This document shows, in pieces, positions 35,843 through 45,186 of a stretch of DNA of 64,000 nt. The translations under genes were made by a program, and so were the position numbers. The DNA is from JAUSIF01 sp963711595. GTDB taxonomy: Bacteria > Pseudomonadota > Alphaproteobacteria > Rhizobiales > Xanthobacteraceae. Location: the NCBI GenBank assembly GCA_963711595.1, contig CAVQER010000005.1, positions 434,001-498,000 on the forward strand, given 5' to 3'. Under the pieces are notes generated by a model that saw only the letters and a program-made list of their open reading frames with translations, did no database searches and was not told the origin of the DNA. Every line of letters starts with the position of its first letter. Positions within the stretch are counted from its first letter, which is position 1.

Positions 35843-36301
35843 ATGCCGGCAAAACCGATTCCCAGCGGCTTTCATACCGTCACACCTTATCTCATGGTGC
35901 GCGACGCCCAGAGGACAATCGAATTCCTGAAGAAGGCGTTCGGCGCCGAGGAGGCAGTTCCGCCTATGCGCGGTCCCGACGGCAAGATCATGCATGCTGA
36001 CCTGAAGATCGGCGACTCACACGTAATGCTTGGCGAAGGCAACGACCAATGGCCCGCCTCGCCAACTGGACTCTACCTCTACGTGGAGGACGCCGATGCG
36101 GTGTACAAGCGAGCCGTCGCCGCGGGAGGCAAGTCGACCATGGAGCCGATGGACCAGTTCTACGGCGACCGTTCCGGCTGCGTGAAAGACGCAGACGGCA
36201 ATCTCTGGTGGATCGCGACACACAAGGAAGACCTGTCGATTGCAGAACTGAAGAAACGCGGCGAGGAATTCTTCAAAAAGCAAAAAGAAAAGGCCGCCTG
36301 A
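35843..36301 (+). CDS. VOC-family protein, PhnB/glyoxalase-like
   Basis: 152 residues with an N-terminal GFHTVTPYLMVRDAQRTIEF typical of PhnB-like VOC proteins, IMHADLKIGDSHVMLG, and a closing VKDADGNLWWIATHKEDLS. The fold is a dimeric metal-binding barrel; members include glyoxalase-like and DNA-binding relatives, with no fixed function. A TGAGGAG ribosome site precedes ATG 35843. Stand-alone gene. Confidence 0.85.
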   Translation: MPAKPIPSGFHTVTPYLMVRDAQRTIEFLKKAFGAEEAVPPMRGPDGKIMHADLKIGDSHVMLGEGNDQWPASPTGLYLYVEDADAVYKRAVAAGGKSTMEPMDQFYGDRSGCVKDADGNLWWIATHKEDLSIAELKKRGEEFFKKQKEKAA

Positions 36302-36333
36302 GTCTCGAAGCGCATCGGCGGCTTGATCGATTT

Positions 36334-36369
36334 CACGAGGCGCGCGTCCCGCGGGACGTGCGCCTCGTG
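36334..36369. terminator. 36-base near-perfect palindrome between convergent genes
   Basis: CACGAGGCGCGCGTCCCG (36334-36351) and CGGGACGTGCGCCTCGTG (36352-36369) match at 17 of 18 pairs, giving a very long hairpin with no U-run on either side. It lies 33 bases after the VOC stop and 11 bases from the DUF2214 stop, so it probably ends transcripts from both sides. Confidence 0.55.
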
Positions 36370-36379
36370 CGTCCGGCGC

Positions 36380-36826
36380 CTAGATCGACACTCCGCGCGC
36401 CATCATCGCCGCGAATAGAAGGATGAGTACGATCGCCGCGAGCTCCCAGTGGATGACCCTGCGGATGATCGCGAGCTTTTGCGCGGTGACGGCAGGCAGC
36501 TGCCCTGCCTGTACCGCTTTACGCCAGCGCAGAAATTCGATGGTAGGAACGATTGAGATCAGCGCGATGACGATGAACAGTCCGAACTTTCCCAAGAATG
36601 CGTGGTTTGAGAAATAGTAGACGTAGCCCTTCTCGAAATAGAACACACGCAACAACCCGACGACGAGAAGAACGCCAGCTGACGCGCCGAGAACGGCGTC
36701 CGTGATCACCAGCCGCCGCGCATTGTCGACGGTCAGATTCTGGCGGATCAGCATGAACTCGATCGCAAGCGCCGCCACCAACGTGAAGGCCGCGACGTGA
36801 TGCAAAAAGGCAAAAACTGTGGACAT
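36380..36826 (-). CDS. DUF2214 integral membrane protein
   Basis: 148 residues with four TM helices (FAFLHHVAAFTLVAALAIEF; ITDAVLGASAGVLLVVGLL; GKFGLFIVIALISIVPTIEF; ELAAIVLILLFAAMMARG). The HHVAAFTLVAALAIEF opening and RVFYFEKGYVYYFSNHAF are typical of DUF2214. Its function is not known. Convergent with the VOC gene. Confidence 0.85.
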   Translation of the reverse strand: MSTVFAFLHHVAAFTLVAALAIEFMLIRQNLTVDNARRLVITDAVLGASAGVLLVVGLLRVFYFEKGYVYYFSNHAFLGKFGLFIVIALISIVPTIEFLRWRKAVQAGQLPAVTAQKLAIIRRVIHWELAAIVLILLFAAMMARGVSI

Positions 36827-36883
36827 TTGCTACCCCGTTTTCGGAAGCAGTTTAGCAACTCCGGCGTCATACTGAAGTCATCA

Positions 36884-36919
36884 AATAAAAAGGCCGGGCC
36901 CGAATCTTCGGGCCCGGCC
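36884..36919 (-). terminator. intrinsic terminator of the Gly-rich secreted protein
   Basis: Read on the minus strand, GGCCGGGCCCGAA and TTCGGGCCCGGCC form a GC-rich stem, followed by TTTTTATTT. It begins about 24 bases after the stop of the gene at 36943. Confidence 0.88.
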
Positions 36920-36942
36920 AATCTTAAGTCACGCGTTGCGCT

Positions 36943-37635
36943 TTAGACGGGGCAACGATCGTAACTCCAGTAGTAACCCCAACCCTGCGGACCATAGATC
37001 CAGTCGTAACAAGGATGGGTGGAAATCGTCGCGTACCCGAACGGCACACCGATCAGGAACGCACCGAAGAAGCGATGCTTGTGGTGGCGATCCCATCCGC
37101 GATGCGCGAGGTGCGGCCGGTTACCCTTCCAACGCGAATAGTCCGCCTTTCGGTCACCGTCACGGTTGAAGCCGTCACCCTTGAAGTCACGCTTAACGTC
37201 ACCGCTCTGGATGTCACGGCTTTTCAGTTCCCGGGTCTGCACTTGTCCGCGGGCGCGGAGATCGCCGTCGCCACGCTTGAACTCGCCGCGAGCCTGGAAG
37301 TTCTTGAACTCGCCACGCGCGTGGAAGTTGCCGCGATTTTCACCGCTGGTCTGGAAGTTGCCGCGTGGTGCCGAGAAGTTGCCGTGGCTCATGCCGCGGC
37401 CGCCGCCGTCACCGCTGCTGCGGAAGCTCATCGAGCCTCCTCCTCCGCCGCCTCCACCGCGACTAAAGCCTTGGCCACCACCGCCGCCACCGTTCCGGTC
37501 TCTCACCTGGATTACGTTGGCATCGGCTGCGCTGCCGAGACCCGGCGCAAGCTGAATCGCGCCCGCCGGCCCGGATGCAGAAACCGCGAGGCCGAGCGCA
37601 GCGCTGCTCGCCATCGCCAACAATTGTTTCCTCAT
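36943..37635 (-). CDS. secreted Gly-rich/Arg-rich repeat protein
   Basis: 230 residues from ATG 37635 (GAGGAG ribosome site). Signal peptide RKQLLAMASSAALGLAVSAS, then a Gly-rich low-complexity region (GGGGGGQGFSRGGGGGGGGS), then short repeats of the type GNFHARGEFKNFQARGEFKR, and a structured tail with HRGWDRHHKHRFFGAFLIG and two cysteines. Similar alphaproteobacterial proteins are called hypothetical; the architecture suggests a cell-surface or outer-membrane-associated protein. It is not a paralogue of the Gly-rich pair at 50.5 and 53.4 kb. Confidence 0.72.
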   Translation of the reverse strand: MRKQLLAMASSAALGLAVSASGPAGAIQLAPGLGSAADANVIQVRDRNGGGGGGQGFSRGGGGGGGGSMSFRSSGDGGGRGMSHGNFSAPRGNFQTSGENRGNFHARGEFKNFQARGEFKRGDGDLRARGQVQTRELKSRDIQSGDVKRDFKGDGFNRDGDRKADYSRWKGNRPHLAHRGWDRHHKHRFFGAFLIGVPFGYATISTHPCYDWIYGPQGWGYYWSYDRCPV

Positions 37636-37912
37636 GACTTACTCCTCTCGTGCGGTGGTGTGCGCACGGGCTCGAGCACCACCGCGGTTGATGTCGTTTG
37701 CGAGCAGGTTCCGGGAGTTGTTCACGCGAGGTTCATCTTCGCGGGCAGAACCAACGCGCCCCACAGAACCCCGTCACCGATTTAACGCACGGCAAGCGCG
37801 AGGGTTGCGGTGATTCCTGTGCGACATCGGAGCGTTTTCCGATGCGCGGAACCAGTTGCCCGCACGCGGATTGACAGGCGCTAAGGGTGCGACAGGTCAA
37901 CGGAGGAAACAC

Positions 37913-38134
37913 ATGAAGATCCGCTTAGCGCTCGCTGCCGCCGCATTAGTTGCGGTCGCGACACCTGCTCTGTCTGCAGAGTTCTACGTTGTGCAGGACA
38001 CCAGCACGAAGAAGTGCACGATCGTGGAACAGAAGCCGACGACGACAACGATGGTCGTGGTTGGCGGCAACAAGGTGTATGCGACCCGCGCCGAAGCCGA
38101 GGGCGCGGTGAAGACCATCACCGTTTGTAAGTAA
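37913..38134 (+). CDS. small secreted protein
   Basis: 73 residues from ATG 37913, after CGGAGGAAACAC. Signal peptide KIRLALAAAALVAVATPALSA, mature part EFYVVQDTSTKKCTIVEQKP with two cysteines and the end AEAEGAVKTITVCK. This short form is common in Hyphomicrobiales and its role is unknown. Its 3' end overlaps the convergent gene by 17 bases. Confidence 0.78.
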   Translation: MKIRLALAAAALVAVATPALSAEFYVVQDTSTKKCTIVEQKPTTTTMVVVGGNKVYATRAEAEGAVKTITVCK

Positions 38135-38886
38135 TCGCTGAGATAGGAGGGCCCGCCGGCCTCGTGCCGGCGGGCGCCTGCGCGCGCGTAAAGTTCAACG
38201 TTTCGGCCGCGGCGTCGCCAAAGTTCAGCGGTTCGGACTGCGGCATCCCAAACTGCCCGTACGGAATGCTCGGCATGAACGCGCCGATCGAGCCTGTGCT
38301 CTCGTTCATGTCGCGCAGCATGTTCACGTATGATTCGGGATAGAGGAGCGGCGACGGCGGTGCCTTGAGCCTCATGTACTCCGCGATCTCGCCGAGGAAG
38401 TAATTGCAGTTCTTGGTCGGCGCATGCCACTCCTTGGTCGTCATCTGCAGCCGACGGATGTAAGCCGCGACCCGGTTGTACTCCGCTTCATTCAGCACTA
38501 CGCAGTAGCGCGCGGTGAGATACTGCTCGTCGAGGTCGCCGTCGCTCGCCCCCGTCTCCGCCGGCACCGGCATGACATGACCCTGCATATACACCGCCGG
38601 GTCGTCGCCGCGCGGATGCAGTCCCGCTACCTCGAACTTCGCGAACTTGTTGCCGCCGGCGAGTTTGCCGTGGAACAGGAAACTATGGCCGTAACTCTGC
38701 CGCGGTGCGCGAGCGGAATTCGACGAAGTACTGTTTGCCCGTTTCCGGCCGGCAGGCGGCGGCCTTGACTGGCTCCTTGATCAGCTTCGGCGCTGCGCTT
38801 TGCCCCTGCGCGGGCGCAAGTGCGACCAGCAACGCAGTAGCCGCCACAAACAATTTCAGAAAACTGTTCCGCATACTGCTCGACAT
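38118..38886 (-). CDS. secreted hypothetical protein, one frameshift
   Basis: Starts at ATG 38886 (GGGAGG six bases upstream) with signal peptide RNSFLKLFVAATALLVALAP. The frame runs to GKQYFVEFRSRTAAE, then breaks at about 38703; the protein continues as QSYGHSFLFHGKLAGGNKFA and AVYMQGHVMPVPAETGASDG, then LTARYCVVLNEAEYNRVAAY. Removing one G in GCGGC restores a single frame of about 255 residues. A periplasmic protein with a Cys/His-containing core (KEWHAPTKNCNYFLGEIA) resembling papain-like NlpC or DUF4105-type folds, but this is uncertain. Confidence 0.68.
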
Positions 38887-39078
38887 GACAGGCCTCCCAC
38901 TACGCGTGACAATGACCGCGCTCATGAGTGCTCAGCCAAGCAGGAAATACACTTGGCCGTTTGGCGCGGCCTTGGGCGAAAGGATTAGCCGGCGGCAACG
39001 AGCCGCCGACCATTCAATTTAGCGACGCAGAGTACGCATACCTCGGCCGATCGAGCCGATCCCTGCGCGAAGCGGTCG

Positions 39079-39198
39079 TCAGCCCTTGGCGACAACCGGC
39101 GCGGGAGGTGTTTTGCCAATCGGCGCTTTGCCCCAAGTGACACAGCCACCGAGGAGACCAGCCATGGAAACGACGACGGCCAAGGTAAGCAGCTTCAT
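39079..39198 (-). CDS. small lipoprotein (39 residues)
   Basis: ATG 39198 to TGA 39079, with an AGGGGACG ribosome site. Sequence begins KLLTLAVVVSMAGLLGGC, a textbook lipobox (LGGC), so the mature lipoprotein would have a Cys near residue 19 followed by VTWGKAPIGKTPPAPVVAKG. It is too short for most gene callers. Resembles short entericidin-like or other orphan lipoproteins of alphaproteobacteria; function unknown. Confidence 0.62.
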   Translation of the reverse strand: MKLLTLAVVVSMAGLLGGCVTWGKAPIGKTPPAPVVAKG

Positions 39199-39340
39199 TG
39201 TTCGTCCCCTGATTTGTAACGGTAGCCCATTACAATCTAAGGCTTAGCCAGACTCTAGTGCTGGAAAGACACAGTCCAGAACTGATTTTACCGTCGTCTG
39301 CCTAGTGTTGAGTTTGCTTGGAAGTTGGCGCGCTCGCGCC

Positions 39341-39493
39341 GGCGTCAGCCCCCGCCATCCACAGGGACGGCCTTACCACCAGGTTCGCCTCGACGTTCTC
39401 GACGTGCTCGCGCGGGACGTCGGCGTGATCGGAGTGTTCTCCGACTGGCCCGCGACAACGACCTTCTATGCCAATTGCAGTGGACGCGATTAG
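39341..39493 (+). pseudogene. C-terminal remnant resembling glycerophosphodiester phosphodiesterase
   Basis: The frame ending TAG at 39491-39493 encodes LDVLARDVGVIGVFSDWPAT followed by TTFYANC, which resembles the end of glycerophosphodiester phosphodiesterases (a gVdGvfsDwPatt...YANC pattern). Nothing upstream in any frame resembles the catalytic domain, so only a tail remains. Weak, short match. Confidence 0.4.
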
Positions 39494-39527
39494 GCGCCGG
39501 TGCTGAGTTTGCAGATGGCGACCCTCG

Positions 39528-40367
39528 CTAGGCGGCCAACTCGGTCCACGGCCGCAGCGGAACAACGTCGACCGCGCCGGCTGCAACGATCAGCGCGCTG
39601 AACTTCGGGACTTCCACCCAGATCTTGCTCGCGTTCTCTACCGCCCCCAGAGGTTCGGACACCACTGCGCGTGCGTCGTCGGAGAACGCGCGAACATTCG
39701 GAAAATGCTCGCGCAGCGTTTCGATGCTCCTGCTGTGAAAAAGCGTGCGGGACCGCCCTTCGCTCGAATAGCGAAATGCGTAAAGCGTTTGTCCATCCAT
39801 GATCGCGAGCGTCATCTGCAGCGGATACTTGACGCCGTTTCCGCGGCCTATGCGCTCCACAAAGCCTGCCATTCTCTCGACGCCTGCGATCACGTCGTCT
39901 TCCAACCCGAAGGTCAACGCGAGAAAGAACATGATCTCCGAATCCGTGCTGCCGGTGATCTGGGGGAACAAGCTTGGAGCGATCGCCAGCACGAGGTCGC
40001 GTTTGATGCGCTTGAAGTCGTTGATCACACCGTTGTGCTGGAACAGCCAGCGGCCGTGCCGAAAGGGATGACAGTTCGTTTGTTGGACCGGCGTTCCCGT
40101 GGTCGAGCGTATGTGCGCCATGAACAGAGGCGATTTGATCTGCGAGCAGAGGTCGCGAAGGTTGTCGTCGCTCCACGCGGGCTGGACGCCCTTGTAGACT
40201 CCGGGAGTGGCCGCGGTCCCGTACCAACCGACCCCGAAGCCGTCGCCATTTGTGGTTGTCTCGCCGGCGCGCGCCGCCAGACTCTGGTCGATCAACGAAT
40301 GCTTGGGTTTGAAGAGAAGCTCTTCCAGATAGACCGGCCCGCCGGAGTAAGCGATCCAGCGACACAT
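39528..40367 (-). CDS. class II glutamine amidotransferase (GATase_6/EgtC-like)
   Basis: 279 residues. The catalytic Cys follows the initiator Met directly (MCRWIAYSGGPVYLEELLF), as in N-terminal-nucleophile amidotransferases. Further marks: NGDGFGVGWYG, FMAHIRSTTGTPVQQTNCHP, RWLFQHNGVIND and STDSEIMFFLAL. It hydrolyses a gamma-glutamyl or glutamine amide; EgtC relatives act in ergothioneine synthesis, but no egt genes are nearby, so the substrate is open. Confidence 0.88.
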   Translation of the reverse strand: MCRWIAYSGGPVYLEELLFKPKHSLIDQSLAARAGETTTNGDGFGVGWYGTAATPGVYKGVQPAWSDDNLRDLCSQIKSPLFMAHIRSTTGTPVQQTNCHPFRHGRWLFQHNGVINDFKRIKRDLVLAIAPSLFPQITGSTDSEIMFFLALTFGLEDDVIAGVERMAGFVERIGRGNGVKYPLQMTLAIMDGQTLYAFRYSSEGRSRTLFHSRSIETLREHFPNVRAFSDDARAVVSEPLGAVENASKIWVEVPKFSALIVAAGAVDVVPLRPWTELAA

Positions 40368-40645
40368 GGGTCACCCTCTCGAGTTCGGACTACAAATCGG
40401 CAAGGCCGACACGCAGTCCTGCGCAACGCCTAGCCCCTCATGACGTTCGAGCGGAGGGCCGGCAATCGGGTGATCACCTCAGTCGCCCCGAGGCAAACGC
40501 AGAGACACTTTGAGCCGAACAGTCACACCCTTCGTGAACACGCGTCGCTCGTGGCTTCAGGCTGTGGAGAACCTAACCCGTTACCTTGACCACCTGCAGT
40601 AGAGTCACATGGAATGGCTCCGCCGATACGTCCAGGAGGTCTTCA

Positions 40646-42121
40646 ATGCCCTCGTTGGAATCCTTGCGGCTTGAGCCCGTTCTCTCCCTACTCAAAGGCA
40701 AGTCACTGCGACGAGCCATCTTCGTCGGCTGGGTTGGCGCTTGCGGAGTATGGGCGGGAAGCGCCACGCAAGTTCATGCGCAAACGACCGGTTCGCTACT
40801 GATGCCGCCTACCTACGAAGAAGTTGCGGATCAGGAGCGTCCGTTCTGGACCCTGAAGAAATTTCCCTCGCAATCGTACATGAAGGAGATCTACTGGCAG
40901 CACCGCCCGGACACACACCCGTTCTTTCGCGATTCGTTGCTGCAGATCGTCGCGCGTACCTACTACCTGACGCGCGACAACTTTAATGGGACGAAGTCCG
41001 AGACCTGGGCGGGCGGCGGCTGGATCGCCTGGCGATCCGGCCTGATCGCAGACCTCTTCGGCATCCACACGGCGCTTTACACTTCGCAGCGGATCATCGG
41101 CGATCCCAGTGAGGACAACGCCAGACTCCTGGCACCCGGCCAAGATCCTCTCGGGATGCTCGGCCAGCTCTACGGGCGTGTGCAGGTCCGCGACCAGGAA
41201 TTCCGCGGCGGCCGTATGCTCGTCGACACACCGCTGATCAATCCGCAAGACAATCGCATGGTGCCCAACACGTTCCTGGGCGTACAGCTCGTCACGCTTC
41301 CCGACAAGGAGCGAAACTACGACTACGCGATCGGATATTTGTGGGACGTCAAGCAGCGCAACTCGAATGATTTCATACCCATGTCCGATGCGTTGTTCGG
41401 CAGCAATGTCGTCGATCGAGAAACGCCATTCGCCATGTTCAGGTACCGGCCGACCCCTGAACTCACCTGGGTCGTGATGGACTATTACGTCCAGGACTTC
41501 ATCAACACGGCCTTCGGGCAGATCGAGTACGACTTTAAGGTCCCGAAGGACACGCTGGACTGGATCGTGGGTGCGAACATCTACGACCAACGAAGTGTGG
41601 GAGCCGACCTGTTGACCGGTTTCCCGTTTCACACCTACCAGGCGTCGGCGAAAATTCAGACGTCTTACAAGGGGTGGACCTTGTTCGCCGCGGGCTCGAT
41701 CACCGGCGACGAGTTGGTGATTTTCTCGCCATTCGGCAGCAAGCAGAATTACACGGACATGCAGCAAGTCTCGTTTGACAACGCCAACGAGAAGGCTCTC
41801 GGTGGCAGCATTGCCTACGACTTTGGCTCGGTTGGCCTCCCGGGATGGAGCGCCGGGGCTTGGTACACGCGTGGCTGGGACGCCATCAATCCGGCCACCG
41901 GGCTGGCGATCGCGGACCGAAAGGAATTCGACGTTTGGCTCCAGTACCGTCCAAAGGAAGGTCCGTGGAAAGGTTTCCGCTTCAAGACTCAATACGGAAA
42001 AGTCTGGCAAGACGGCAACGTCCGGGACAGCCAGCCGGAATTCCGCGTAATCCTCGACTACACGATCCTGTTCCGGCCCCCGCTGGAAGCGGAAAAGAAG
42101 CCGGTCGTCGCCAAAAATTGA
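40646..42121 (+). CDS. OprD-family outer-membrane porin
   Basis: 491 residues from ATG 40646 (AGGAGG ribosome site). A signal segment of about 45 residues (IFVGWVGACGVWAGSATQVHAQ) precedes a beta-barrel. OprD marks: IVARTYYLTRDNFNGTKSE, RGGRMLVDTPLINPQDNR, NTFLGVQLVTL, and a terminal aromatic strand in FRVILDYTILFRPP. Porins of this family take up basic amino acids, small acids or peptides. It directly precedes the amino-acid decarboxylase unit and could bring in its substrate, but a 258-base gap and likely separate promoter lie between. Confidence 0.85.
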   Translation: MPSLESLRLEPVLSLLKGKSLRRAIFVGWVGACGVWAGSATQVHAQTTGSLLMPPTYEEVADQERPFWTLKKFPSQSYMKEIYWQHRPDTHPFFRDSLLQIVARTYYLTRDNFNGTKSETWAGGGWIAWRSGLIADLFGIHTALYTSQRIIGDPSEDNARLLAPGQDPLGMLGQLYGRVQVRDQEFRGGRMLVDTPLINPQDNRMVPNTFLGVQLVTLPDKERNYDYAIGYLWDVKQRNSNDFIPMSDALFGSNVVDRETPFAMFRYRPTPELTWVVMDYYVQDFINTAFGQIEYDFKVPKDTLDWIVGANIYDQRSVGADLLTGFPFHTYQASAKIQTSYKGWTLFAAGSITGDELVIFSPFGSKQNYTDMQQVSFDNANEKALGGSIAYDFGSVGLPGWSAGAWYTRGWDAINPATGLAIADRKEFDVWLQYRPKEGPWKGFRFKTQYGKVWQDGNVRDSQPEFRVILDYTILFRPPLEAEKKPVVAKN

Positions 42122-42302
42122 GTTATCGAACAGATCGCATCGATTACGGGATCCCGGCAGAGCCGCACGCGGCTGCTGTGGGCCTGCGTTGAGTACTTTT
42201 GTGACGACGCGCGCTGCGTAAAATTTGACATTGTCCGTTTCCGACCTTCCAGCGGTGACTCTGTAGCTACGGACTCGGGTTGATGCCGGTTGCGTAGCGG
42301 AC

Positions 42303-42379
42303 TTCTTCTGATGGGCTTGCCCGAAGGCAACGCTACGGTTTCGCACTGTAGCCGTCGCGCGACCGTCAGGAGGCACCCC
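42303..42379 (+). promoter_or_regulatory. leader element upstream of the decarboxylase unit
   Basis: The word TTCTTCTGATGGGCTTGC (42303-42320) also occurs, with two or three changes, in the leaders of the Gly-rich genes at 50393 and 53224. A GCTACGGT block and a CGCGACCG block follow here as they do in the 50.4 kb copy. The stretch ends in the ribosome site CAGGAGG of the decarboxylase gene. It may be a 5' UTR element or a shared operator. Confidence 0.45.
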
Positions 42380-45182
42380 ATGCCGGAAAAGGAAGTCAAC
42401 GACCGTTCCACCGGCATCGATCGACTGTTTGCCTCCCCGGGCGCACGGGCTGACAGGTGGCGCAAGCTGACCGAACTGTCGGAATCCTGGGCCAACAATT
42501 CAGGCAGCCGCGACAAAGTTCGAGACCGCGCTGGCGGAAATGGCGGCGACCGAAGAATTCCATGCCTATCCCGGGTCCCAGCTGCTCGCGACGCTGCGCG
42601 ACCATGCCGCTAACGACGATCCGCAGGCCACCGCTTCCCTGGCTCGCCGTATCACCCGGGCCCTTCTCACCCAGTCGTTCCGGCAGCACATCCGGGGACT
42701 GGGACGGCCGACGAGGATAGCGAAGGCGTTGCGGCGGATGTGTTGCCGCCCGCGCTTGGTCGCTCGCGACAATGGTCGGCCGTATTTCGAGGTCCTGATC
42801 GTCACCGGCGCGCCCGCGGCACGTTGGCCTGCTCTTGCAACCGAGTGGCGCCGCCTGCGCCGGCCGCTGGACGCTTCGTCTATGAGCCGGTCTTCGTCGG
42901 CAGCTTCGAGGACGCGTTCTGCGCGACTCTGCTCAATGCTGATCTCGCCGCCGTGATAATCCACGAAGGCTTTCCGTTCCGCTCGCGGCACGACGCGCCG
43001 ATCCTGCGCACGCTTGCCGAAGCTGCGGACCAGCACGAGAGTGCAGGACGTGTCGGCGTTGCATCTGGCGCAGGTGCTGAAGCGGGTGCGGCCGGAGCTC
43101 GACCTCTATCTTGTGTCCAACGGGCGCGTCGAAGGAGATCGCCGGCAACCCGAACGCCAACGCGTTGCGTCGCGTCTTCTACGCGGTCGAGGAACTGCTC
43201 GAACTGCATCTGGCGATCCTCGAGGGCGTGCAGGATCGATATGAAACGCCGTTCTTCGACAACCTGAAGAAGTACGCGCAACGGCCGATCGGCACGTTCC
43301 ACGCGCTGCCGATCGCGCGCGGAAAGTCCATCTTCAAGTCCGACTGGATTCGCGACATGGGCGAATTCTACGGCCCGACGCTTTTTCTCGCCGAGAGCAG
43401 CGCCACGACCGGCGGGCTCGACAGCCTGCTGGAGCCGACCGGCAACATCAAGAAGGCGCAGGAGAAGGCGGCGCGCGCGTTCGGCGCCGATCACGTGTTC
43501 TTCGTCACCAACGGCACGTCCACATCGAACAAGATGGCCGTGCAGGCGCTGCTGGCGCCCGGCGACATCGCGATCGTCGACCGCAACTGCCACAAGTCGC
43601 ACCACTACGGCATGGTGCTGGCCGGCGCGCAGCCGCTCTACGTCGAGGCATTCCCGATGACGGAATACTCGATGTACGGCGCGGTGCCGCTTCGCACGAT
43701 CAAGCAGGCGCTGCTGAACCTGAAGGCGGAAGGCCGGCTGCACCGCGCCAAGATGGTGGACCTGACGAACTGCACGTTCGACGGCCACATCTACAACACG
43801 CGCCGCGTCATGGAAGAATGCCTGGCGATCAAGCCGGACCTGATCTTCCTGTGGGACGAGGCATGGTTCGGATTCGCCCGGTTCTCGCCGTTCCTGCGGC
43901 CGCGCACGGCGATGGGCGCCGCCAGCGACATCGAGGACTGGCTGCACGATCCGAAGTCGGTTGCCGAATACGAGAAGCAGCAGGCGGAGCTGGGCGCGAA
44001 TCCCTCAGACGAAACTCTGCTGAACACGCGGCTGATCCCGGATCCGCGCAAGGTCAAGCTGCGGGTCTATCAGACGCAACTCCACGCACAAGTCGATGTC
44101 CGCCTTGCGCCAGGGCTCGATGCTGCTCGTGAAGGACGTCGAGTTCCACACCGTCGAGGCGCAGTTCCAGGAGGCGGTGTTCACGCACGCCTCCACCAGC
44201 CCCAACCAGCAGCTGATCGCCAGCCTCGATGTGGCGCGGCGGCAGATGGAGCTGGAAGGATACGGCCTCGTGCACAATGCCATCGAGGTGGCGTTGGCGA
44301 TCCGTCAGGCCGTGGCCGAGCACCCGCTGATCTCGAAGTATTTCCACATCCTCGGCGCCGACAAGATGGTGCCGGACGGAGTATCGCCAGAGCGGCTTCA
44401 CCGACTATCTCGATCCCAAAACGAACTGGGCTGTCGGCGCGCCGCAGCATGCAGGAGGATGAATTCTGTCTCGATCCCACGCGCATGACGCTGGTGTGCG
44501 GCACGGCGGGGTTCGACGGCACCCAATTCAAGGGACTGCTCGCCAATCGCTACAACATCCAGATCAACAAGACGTCGCGCAACTCCGTTCTGCTGCAATC
44601 GAACATCAACAACACGCGCAGCGACATCGCGCACCTGATCCGCGTGCTGGTCGAGATCAGCAGCGAGATCGACCAGCGTCTGGCGCAAGGCGGTCCCAAC
44701 GTCCGCGCAGACATTCGAGGCGCGCGTGAAGAGCCTGATGACCGACGTGCCGGACTTGCCGAACTTCTCGCACTTCCACGATGCGTTCCGCAAGGATGCG
44801 GGCAGGCGAACCAACGAAGGCGACATCCGCGGCGGGTTCTACGCCGCCTACGACGCCGACGGGCTGCGAATACATCCGCGCTACGCGATCCGGAGATCGA
44901 CCGGCGGCTGAAGAAGCGGCCCCGAGCTGGTCTCCGCCAACTTCGTCATTCCCTATCCGCCCGGCTTCCCGATCATGGTGCCGGGCCAGGTGATCACGCA
45001 GGAAACGATCGACTTCATGCGCAAGCTCGATGTGAAGGAGATCCACGGCTACGACGCCGCGCGAAGGGCTGAAGCTGGTGCGCACCGAGGCGCTGGCGAA
45101 GCATGGCGGTGCGCCGCGCGAAACGTGCGGCATGAACGTTCGCTGCCGGGACAATACGGAGATCGTTAACGTGAAGGGGTGA
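42380..45182 (+). pseudogene. Orn/Lys/Arg-family PLP decarboxylase, many frame changes
   Basis: Reconstructed length is about 930 residues from ATG 42380. Pieces in order: an N-terminal helical part (DRLFASPGARADRWRKLTEL), a wing/response-fold domain (FVYEPVFVGSFEDAFCATLL, AAVIIHEGFPFRSRHDAP), the PLP domain in one long frame (43111-44080: IFKSDWIRDMGEFYGPTLFL, NGTSTSNKMAVQALLAPGD, RNCHKSHHYGMVLAG, LIFLWDEAWFGFARF), then the PLP-lysine motif STHKSMSALRQGSML (Lys codon 44090-44092), and C-terminal CGTAGFDGTQFKGLLANRYN and NFVIPYPPGFPIMVPGQVIT. About fourteen one-base changes interrupt it, mostly insertions, each in otherwise conserved sequence. All active-site parts are present. The substrate (arginine, lysine, ornithine or other) cannot be chosen. 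Confidence 0.72.
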
Positions 45183-45186
45183 CGTC

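Noticed and set aside
40796..42376. 526-residue open frame on the minus strand
   Set aside because: Antisense to the OprD porin, with no recognisable domain.
42880..43947. 355-residue open frame on the minus strand
   Set aside because: Antisense to the decarboxylase PLP domain; low-complexity Arg/His composition.
42380..45182. Programmed ribosomal frameshifting as the cause of the breaks
   Set aside because: There are far too many shifts, without slippery heptamers or downstream pseudoknots at each; sequence error or decay is simpler.
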